Origin: KK5 sp034043675
GTDB taxonomy: Bacteria; Pseudomonadota; Gammaproteobacteria; Burkholderiales; Burkholderiaceae_C
DNA length: 64,000 nucleotides
Assembly (NCBI RefSeq): GCF_034043675.1
Contig: NZ_JAXCLA010000004.1
Span: 62,001 to 126,000, forward strand
Reading direction: 5' to 3'
Within the stretch, counting starts at the first letter, position 1, and each line of letters opens with the position of its first letter. A program made the position numbers and the translations under genes. Shown here in pieces: positions 58,987 through 64,000 of this stretch. The notes beneath the pieces were generated by a model. It was not told the origin of the DNA. It worked only from the letters and a program-made list of their open reading frames with translations, and ran no database searches.

Positions 58987-60117
58987 ATGCGGATGATGCA
59001 TTGCGGCCGCTGCGGCGCCCGCGTCTTCTTCGACAACACCGCCTGCGAGCGCTGTGGCGCGCGGCTCGGCTTCGTGCCGGCCGAGATGACCCTGATCGCC
59101 TTCGACGAAGGCTGGCAGCGCCTCGGCCCCGCGGGCCCGGCGCAGAAGCCCTGCTGCAACTACGACGACCCGGTCCTGCCCGTCTGCAACTGGATGCTGC
59201 CCGCCGATTCCGGCGAGGAGCTGTGCCTGAGCTGCCGCACGACCGCCGTGATCCCGGCGCTGGACAAACCCGAGAACCGCCTGGCCTGGGCCCGCATCGA
59301 GCAGGCCAAGCGCCGGCTGTTCCACGGCCTGCTGAGCCTGCGCCTGCCCGTGCCCAACAAGCAGGACGATGCCGAGGCCGGCCTGTCCTTCGAATTCCTG
59401 GAGGCACTGACGCCGACCGAGTCGGTGCTCACCGGCCACGCACAGGGCACGATCACGCTGAACATCGCCGAGGCCGACGACGCGCAGCGCGAACAGGCGC
59501 GCACGAGCCTCGGCGAGCCCTACCGCACGCTGCTGGGCCACTTCCGGCACGAGGTGGGCCACTACTACTGGGACCGGCTGGTGCGCGGCAGCCGGCGCTG
59601 GCTCGGCGAGTTCCGGCAGCTGTTCGGCAACGAGCGCGCGGACTACGCCCAGGCGCTGCAGCGCCACTACGCCGCGCCGGCCGCCGACTGGTCACAGCGC
59701 CATGTCAGCGCCTACGCCAGTTCCCACCCCTGGGAGGACTGGGCCGAGTGCTTCGCCCACTACCTGCACATGCAGGACGCGCTGGAGACCGCCGCCGGCT
59801 GGGGCCTGTCCATGGCCGACGCGCTGCCAGCACCCTGCTCCCCGGTGGCGCCGCGGCCGCTGGACCTGAAGGCGCCGCTGGCACCGCAGTTGATCGAGCA
59901 GTGGCTGCCGCTGTCGCAGTTCGTCAACGCGATGGATCGCTGCCTCGGCACCCGCGACAGCTACCCCTTTGTGCTGCCGACGCCGGTCGTCGCCAAGCTG
60001 GACTTCATCCATCGCCTGGTGGCCTCGCAGACGCGCCGGCGGCGCGGCATACTGGCCCGGCCCCAAGCTTCACCATTACCTTTACCTTCCGCACCAACCC
60101 AAGGAACTTCCGCATGA
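58987..60117 (+). CDS. Zinc-ribbon metallopeptidase (DUF2248-type)
   Basis: A 376-residue protein with an N-terminal zinc ribbon (C6, C9, C20, C23, in HCGRCG and CERCG) and more cysteines near 56-84. A metallopeptidase-like domain contains the zincin motif H188-E-V-G-H192 (FRHEVGHYYW) and a downstream acidic/His block (WEDWAECFAHYLHM). The family is annotated as putative zinc-binding peptidase of unknown substrate. No signal peptide, so it is cytosolic. A second in-frame ATG two codons on is possible. The stop overlaps the start of the FMN reductase gene (ATGA). Confidence 0.88.
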   Translation: MRMMHCGRCGARVFFDNTACERCGARLGFVPAEMTLIAFDEGWQRLGPAGPAQKPCCNYDDPVLPVCNWMLPADSGEELCLSCRTTAVIPALDKPENRLAWARIEQAKRRLFHGLLSLRLPVPNKQDDAEAGLSFEFLEALTPTESVLTGHAQGTITLNIAEADDAQREQARTSLGEPYRTLLGHFRHEVGHYYWDRLVRGSRRWLGEFRQLFGNERADYAQALQRHYAAPAADWSQRHVSAYASSHPWEDWAECFAHYLHMQDALETAAGWGLSMADALPAPCSPVAPRPLDLKAPLAPQLIEQWLPLSQFVNAMDRCLGTRDSYPFVLPTPVVAKLDFIHRLVASQTRRRRGILARPQASPLPLPSAPTQGTSA

Positions 60118-60674
60118 GCAACAGCAATCTCCAGATCGCCGTCGTCGTCGGCAGCCTGCGCCGCGATTCGATGAATCGCAAGCTGGCGAACGCACTGCAG
60201 AAGCTGGCACCGGCCGGCGTCACCTTCAAGCACCTGGATATCGGCGCCCTGCCCCTCTACAACCAGGACGACGACGCCAACCAGGCGCCTGCCGTGCAGC
60301 AGATGAAGGCCGACATCGCCGCCTCGAACGGCGTGATGTTCGTGACGCCCGAGTACAACCGGTCGGTGCCCGGCGTGCTGAAGAACGCGCTGGACAACTG
60401 CTCGCGCCCCTACGGCCAGAGCGCATGGTCCGGCAAGCCGGCCGGCATCCTGGGCGTGTCGCCCGGCGCGATGGGCGCGGCGCTGTCGCAGGCCCACCTG
60501 CGGCCGATCCTCGCCTACCTGGACATGCCCACCCTGGGCCAGCCCGAGGCCTTCATCCAGTGGAAGGACGGCCTGATCGACGCCAACGGCGAGATCGGCG
60601 AAGCCAGCCGCAAGTTCCTGCAAGGCTGGATGGACAAGTTCATCTCCTGGGTGAAGACGCACCAGGCAGGTTGA
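60114..60674 (+). CDS. NADPH-dependent FMN reductase (ChrR/YieF-like)
   Basis: A 186-residue flavodoxin-like flavoprotein that reduces quinones, chromate or azo compounds with NAD(P)H. The FMN phosphate loop is GSLRRDSMNRKLA and the isoalloxazine-contact motif is PEYNRSVPGVLKNALD. AAGGAA ribosome-binding site. The gene overlaps the metallopeptidase by 4 bp, so the two are coupled. A long hairpin follows before the convergent PRC-barrel gene. Confidence 0.92.
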   Translation: MSNSNLQIAVVVGSLRRDSMNRKLANALQKLAPAGVTFKHLDIGALPLYNQDDDANQAPAVQQMKADIAASNGVMFVTPEYNRSVPGVLKNALDNCSRPYGQSAWSGKPAGILGVSPGAMGAALSQAHLRPILAYLDMPTLGQPEAFIQWKDGLIDANGEIGEASRKFLQGWMDKFISWVKTHQAG

Positions 60675-60681
60675 GCCTGCG

Positions 60682-60763
60682 GTGTTGGAGTTCGCTGCGC
60701 TTACTCCAACCTACGATCCTCTTCCTAGCCGTAGGTTGGAGTGAGCAACGCGAACTCCAACAC
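60682..60763. repeat. Long intergenic hairpin between convergent genes
   Basis: GTGTTGGAGTTCGC (60682-60695) pairs perfectly with GCGAACTCCAACAC (60750-60763). Inside it ACTCCAACCTACG (60703-60715) pairs perfectly with CGTAGGTTGGAGT (60730-60742), leaving a 14-nt loop. The arms also contain the internal repeat TTGGAGT. It resembles a dispersed repeat family and fills the whole gap between two convergent genes, so it may terminate or stabilise both transcripts. Confidence 0.85.
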
Positions 60764-60770
60764 TCTCCCG

Positions 60771-61232
60771 TCACTTTTCCCAATACGGATCAACGCCGTA
60801 GTAGTGGTGCACGTCCTCGTGCCAGCTGCGGTCCGCCAGGCTCGGCCAATGCGACTTGTCGAAGCCTGGCGCGTTCTCGAAGCGGTCCTTGCTGGCCTTC
60901 AGCACGAAGCATTCGCGGTCCGGGTCCAGCACCAGCGCGTTCCACGGGATCGCGAACAAGCGCTCGCCCAGGCCCAGGAAGCCGCCGCTGCTCATCACGG
61001 CATAGGCGATGCGGCCCTGCAACATGTCCAGCATGATCTCGTCGATATGGCCCAGGGTCTCGTCGAGGTGGTTGATGACCCGGTCGCCCTTCAAGGTGCT
61101 GGCCGTCAGCAGGCGCGGGCCGGGACCCTTGTTGCCCATCGTCGTCTCGGGATAGCTGGCGATGCGGGCCGGGTCGTCCAGCGTGCTGAGGCTGACGTCG
61201 GACGGATAGGTGTTGAGCGTGTTGATCATCAT
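60771..61232 (-). CDS. PRC-barrel domain protein
   Basis: A 153-residue protein with one PRC-barrel (about 40-110): ASTLKGDRVINHLDETLGHI, YAVMSSGGFLGLGERLFAIPW and ECFVLKASKDRF. The C-terminal tail is aromatic (DVHHYYGVDPYWEK). An AGGAG ribosome-binding site lies 8 nt before ATGATG. No signal peptide. Function unknown; similar genes occur in betaproteobacterial stress clusters. A small gene diverges across a 111-bp gap. Confidence 0.85.
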   Translation of the reverse strand: MMINTLNTYPSDVSLSTLDDPARIASYPETTMGNKGPGPRLLTASTLKGDRVINHLDETLGHIDEIMLDMLQGRIAYAVMSSGGFLGLGERLFAIPWNALVLDPDRECFVLKASKDRFENAPGFDKSHWPSLADRSWHEDVHHYYGVDPYWEK

Positions 61233-61343
61233 GGTCTTGCTCCTGTGAGGATGCGGATGCGCTCCATCCGGCAATCCCCGTGCCCTTCTCCGTCGGATCG
61301 GCACTTCGATTGCCGCCGGACAGCGCCCACTTCAGGAGCTGCC

Positions 61344-61514
61344 ATGAACCCGAAACAGCCGCCCCCGCGCCAGCCGCCACCCCACCCGACGCTGCCGCGC
61401 GAAGACAGCACCCGCACGCACGACCCCGATGAGTCGGTGGCCGGCGAGGAAGATCCCGGCAGCGCGGACGAAGAGTTGCGCAAGCCGCACCCGCCGGGCC
61501 GTGACATTACGTAA
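61344..61514 (+). CDS. Small Pro-rich acidic hypothetical protein
   Basis: A 56-residue protein too short for most family searches. It begins MNPKQPPPRQPPPHPTLPRE and continues acidic (DESVAGEEDPGSADEEL). It is likely disordered. An AGGAG ribosome-binding site sits 6 nt from the ATG, the main support for reality. It diverges from a PRC-barrel gene, as the 78-residue protein at 57017 does. I do not recognise it. Confidence 0.5.
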   Translation: MNPKQPPPRQPPPHPTLPREDSTRTHDPDESVAGEEDPGSADEELRKPHPPGRDIT

Positions 61515-61615
61515 CGAGTACCGAGGGTTTTCCAGTATTTCGAGGCTTATAGTCCGGCCCCGCGGGGCGAGCATCATGCAGATGCGAGTAGCAGCAGCTG
61601 ATGACAAAGAGATAA

Positions 61616-62698
61616 ATGCCTTACACACGTAATTCCAATGGCTTGCCCAGCGTTCTGAAGCAATTGGGCGAGATGACGGCCATCCGTGACACCTATCTCG
61701 TCGAACAAAGCCTGCTGAGAACCCTGGGACCGATGCTCGGCGTGGCCGAGACTTGGCTGTACCGCCTGGACAGCGCCGGCAACCTGGTCAGGACCCTGCG
61801 CCATTCGCGCCATGTCGAATCGGCGCCCGAGGGCGGCCAGCGGGTCGAGGAGCAGCTCGAGGAGGAGATGGCTCACCCGATGGACATCCCGCCCGAGGTC
61901 GAGGCCATCTTCGACAGCGTGCGCATCCTCAACAAGGCCTGCACCGAGAAGCTGGACGACAACCAGCACCTAATCTGCCACCCGATCTACGGCGGCCGCG
62001 CCATCTGCGGCTTCTTCCTGCTGCGTCGCGAGCGGGAACTGAGCGGCCCCGAGGTCGCCACCGTGCAGGGCGTGCTGGAGGTCTTCAACAACTTCTACGG
62101 CCTGCTCGACACCAGCCAGCGCGACCGGCTCACGGGCCTGTTCAACCGCTATTCGCTGGAACTGAACCTCGACCGGCTCTGGAACCTGCTGCACGCGCGC
62201 CGCCAGGTCCCTCGCGGCGACAACGAGCTGCGCCGCGAGCAGGCGGCACCGCAGGTCTACTGGCTGGGCGTGATGGACGTCGATTACTTCAAGACCATCA
62301 ACGACACGCACGGCCACATGATCGGCGACGAGGTGCTGATCATCATCGGGCGCCTGCTGGAGTCGGCCTTCCGCAGCTCCGACCTGCTCTACCGCTACGG
62401 CGGCGAGGAGTTCATCGCGATCATTGCGGCCAGCGATGCCGAGGCCGCCATGCAGACCTTCGAGCGGGCGCGCCGCAAGATCGAGGCCTTCAAGTTCCCG
62501 CGCGTGGGCCGCATCACGATCAGCGGCGGCTTCAGCCGGGCCGATCCCTCGGTGCTGCCGCAGGAGGTGATCAACCGGGCGGACCGTGCGCTGTACGAGT
62601 CCAAGAACCTGGGCCGCAACCGCTTCTGCGAGTACGAAAAACTCGTGGCCGCCGGCACGATCAAGGCCGTGAACGCCGGCAGCGTGGACCTCTTCTAA
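61616..62698 (+). CDS. Diguanylate cyclase with GAF-like sensor
   Basis: A 360-residue cyclic di-GMP synthase. Residues about 20-165 resemble a GAF-like sensor; the GGDEF domain spans about 170-345 with the active loop GGEEF at 262-266 and an RSSD inhibitory site five residues before it. No membrane segment, so it is cytosolic. The ligand of the sensor is unknown. The stop overlaps that of the convergent rpoN by 2-3 bases, so each gene ends in the other. Confidence 0.92.
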   Translation: MPYTRNSNGLPSVLKQLGEMTAIRDTYLVEQSLLRTLGPMLGVAETWLYRLDSAGNLVRTLRHSRHVESAPEGGQRVEEQLEEEMAHPMDIPPEVEAIFDSVRILNKACTEKLDDNQHLICHPIYGGRAICGFFLLRRERELSGPEVATVQGVLEVFNNFYGLLDTSQRDRLTGLFNRYSLELNLDRLWNLLHARRQVPRGDNELRREQAAPQVYWLGVMDVDYFKTINDTHGHMIGDEVLIIIGRLLESAFRSSDLLYRYGGEEFIAIIAASDAEAAMQTFERARRKIEAFKFPRVGRITISGGFSRADPSVLPQEVINRADRALYESKNLGRNRFCEYEKLVAAGTIKAVNAGSVDLF

Positions 62699-64000
62699 CT
62701 GGCCAGGCTCGCCGCAGCCGCCTTGCGCCGCTGGTCGCAGGGCTCGATGCGCAGCATCTGGCGGTATTTGGTGACCGTGCGACGCGCCACGTCCAGGCCC
62801 TGCGCGCGCAGGCGGCGGGCGATCTCCGCATCGGACTGCGCAACGCCGGCCTGCTCCGACTCCAGCATGCGCTGCACCAGGCCGCGGATCGCCGTCGGCG
62901 AGCAGGCGCTGCCGTTGCTGTTGACGTGGGCGCGCGAGAAGAAGTGCTTCAGCTCGAACACGCCCGCCGGCGTGGCCATGTACTTGTTGCTCGTCACCCG
63001 CGACACGGTGGATTCGTGCATGCCCAGGGCCTCGGCGATCTCGCGCAGGCCCATCGGCTTCATCGCCATCGGACCGTAGTCGAGGAAGTGGGCCTGGCGG
63101 TCGACGATGGCCTGGGCCACGCTCTCGATCGTCGAGAAGCGCTGCTCGATGTTGCGCATCGTCCAGCGCGCTTCCTGCAGATGGCTGGACAGCTCGGTGC
63201 CGGCCGCGCCGCCCTGCTGCTGCAGCATGTCCGCATAGCCCTTGTTGAGGCTGACCTTGGGCACGACGTTGCCGTTCAGCGTGGCCACCCAGCGACCGCG
63301 CTTCTTGCGCACGATCACGTCCGGCGTGATGTAGCGCGTCTGCGCAGCACCATGGCGCCAGCCCGGCCGCGGGTCCATCTGGCGGATCCGGCGCACCGCG
63401 GCATCCAGCGCCTCGGAGCTGCAGGCCAGGCGCCGCGCCATGCTGGCCCACTGGTGCTTGGCCAGCGGCTCCAGCTCGGTCTCGATCACGGCGGCGGCCA
63501 GCGCGCGCTCGTGCGGGCAGGCGATGTTCACCAGCTGCAGGCCCAGGCACTCCTTCAGGTCGCGCGCGCCGACGCCCAGCGGCTCCAGCGACTGCACACG
63601 GCGCAGCGCGATCAGCAGCTCGTCCTCGGTCACGCCGTCGATGCCCTCGCCCGGCGCGAAGATCGACAGCAGCTCCGCCAGCTCCATGCGCAGGTAGCCG
63701 TCGTCGTCGAGCGAATCGACGATCGCATGGGCCAGCGCCAGGTCGCGCTGCGACAGGCGCAGCAGCGAGAGCTGGAAGTGCAGGTGCTCGGCCAGGCTGC
63801 GGACGTTGGGCACGAAATCCAGGGCGCTGGCGTCGCCGGACTCGTGCTGGCGCGTCGCACGCGCCGGCTCGCCGAGCCAGGGCTCGCGGTCGTCGTCCAG
63901 GCCGCCGGAGCCGCCGTCGTCGGCCGACATCGATTCGGCGCTGCCCGCGCTCGGCCCGTCCTCATCCTCGAAATCGAGGAAGGGGTTGCGGCCCTGCAAG
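62695..64000 (-). CDS. rpoN: RNA polymerase sigma-54 factor RpoN, partial
   Basis: At least 434 residues of sigma-54, missing the N-terminal Gln-rich region I, which lies beyond the right edge (the frame enters from outside with NPFLDFEDEDG). The acidic linker (SAESMSADDGGSGGLDDD) is region II. The core-binding domain follows (LAEHLHFQLSLLRLSQRDLALA onward). The DNA-binding part has the helix-turn-helix (GLREIAEALGMHESTVSRVTS) and an intact RpoN box (ARRTVTKYRQML). It directs transcription from -24/-12 promoters with enhancer proteins. It converges on the diguanylate cyclase gene. Confidence 0.95.
   Translation of the reverse strand, partial: LQGRNPFLDFEDEDGPSAGSAESMSADDGGSGGLDDDREPWLGEPARATRQHESGDASALDFVPNVRSLAEHLHFQLSLLRLSQRDLALAHAIVDSLDDDGYLRMELAELLSIFAPGEGIDGVTEDELLIALRRVQSLEPLGVGARDLKECLGLQLVNIACPHERALAAAVIETELEPLAKHQWASMARRLACSSEALDAAVRRIRQMDPRPGWRHGAAQTRYITPDVIVRKKRGRWVATLNGNVVPKVSLNKGYADMLQQQGGAAGTELSSHLQEARWTMRNIEQRFSTIESVAQAIVDRQAHFLDYGPMAMKPMGLREIAEALGMHESTVSRVTSNKYMATPAGVFELKHFFSRAHVNSNGSACSPTAIRGLVQRMLESEQAGVAQSDAEIARRLRAQGLDVARRTVTKYRQMLRIEPCDQRRKAAAASLAS

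Overview
The window is a GC-rich bacterial chromosome segment with tightly packed, often overlapping genes. Gene content points to a betaproteobacterium of the order Burkholderiales, probably the Rubrivivax/Leptothrix/Roseateles group. The supporting features are the aerobic benzoyl-CoA (box) pathway with a BoxR/BzdR-type regulator, PEP-CTERM proteins, 2-selenouridine synthase, a GlnD/Map pair, and the overall codon style. The assignment is inference from content; there is no rRNA. I saw no CRISPR array, insertion sequence, phage gene or plasmid origin.

Region by region. 1-1002: 3' part of a GAF-GGDEF diguanylate cyclase. 987-13258: benzoate module. A branched-chain-type ABC transporter (livKHMGF order), an alpha/beta hydrolase and benzoate-CoA ligase run on the minus strand; boxR-boxC-boxB-boxA run on the plus strand. 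Benzoate would be imported, activated to benzoyl-CoA, epoxidised by BoxAB and ring-opened by BoxC. TGCA direct repeats at the promoters are probable BoxR operators. 13266-24131: EF-hand protein, MFS exporter, MacAB plus outer-membrane channel, an exported Lys/Ala/Pro-rich protein next to a prolyl-4-hydroxylase-like dioxygenase, YaaA, a TolC-type channel and a PIMT-like methyltransferase. 24264-29605: uppP, map, glnD, selU. 29822-36236: two PEP-CTERM proteins, an esterase, tRNA-Ala(CGC), a YXWGXW protein, a Tat-exported phospholipase C and lgt. 36397-39745: a GGDEF-EAL protein and a chemoreceptor.

39640-53198 is the most distinctive region: an operon of ten genes on the minus strand for L-rhamnose use. 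It encodes a bifunctional aldolase/dehydrogenase, isomerase, sugar ABC transporter, mutarotase and kinase. Inserted in it, by an ATGA overlap after the second permease, is a 750-residue protein that fuses a membrane desaturase/hydroxylase, a Rieske ferredoxin and an FAD/NAD(P)H reductase. The operon ends with a thiolase and an intrinsic terminator. The separate MocD, MocE and MocF proteins of rhizopine catabolism have the same three activities and are linked to O-demethylation. The fusion is therefore a candidate self-sufficient oxygenase for a modified rhamnose such as O-methyl-rhamnose, or for the lipid part of a rhamnolipid. A LysR regulator diverges from the operon.

54306-64000: small hypothetical and stress-type genes (two PRC-barrel proteins, CsbD), a glucoamylase-like protein, an Nramp-related transporter, a zinc metallopeptidase with an FMN reductase, a GGDEF protein, and the 3' part of rpoN running off the right edge. 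Two long intergenic hairpins (48617-48691, 60682-60763) look like dispersed repeat elements. Coding starts were moved from the longest possible ORF wherever a ribosome-binding site, stop-start overlap or family alignment favoured a later codon.
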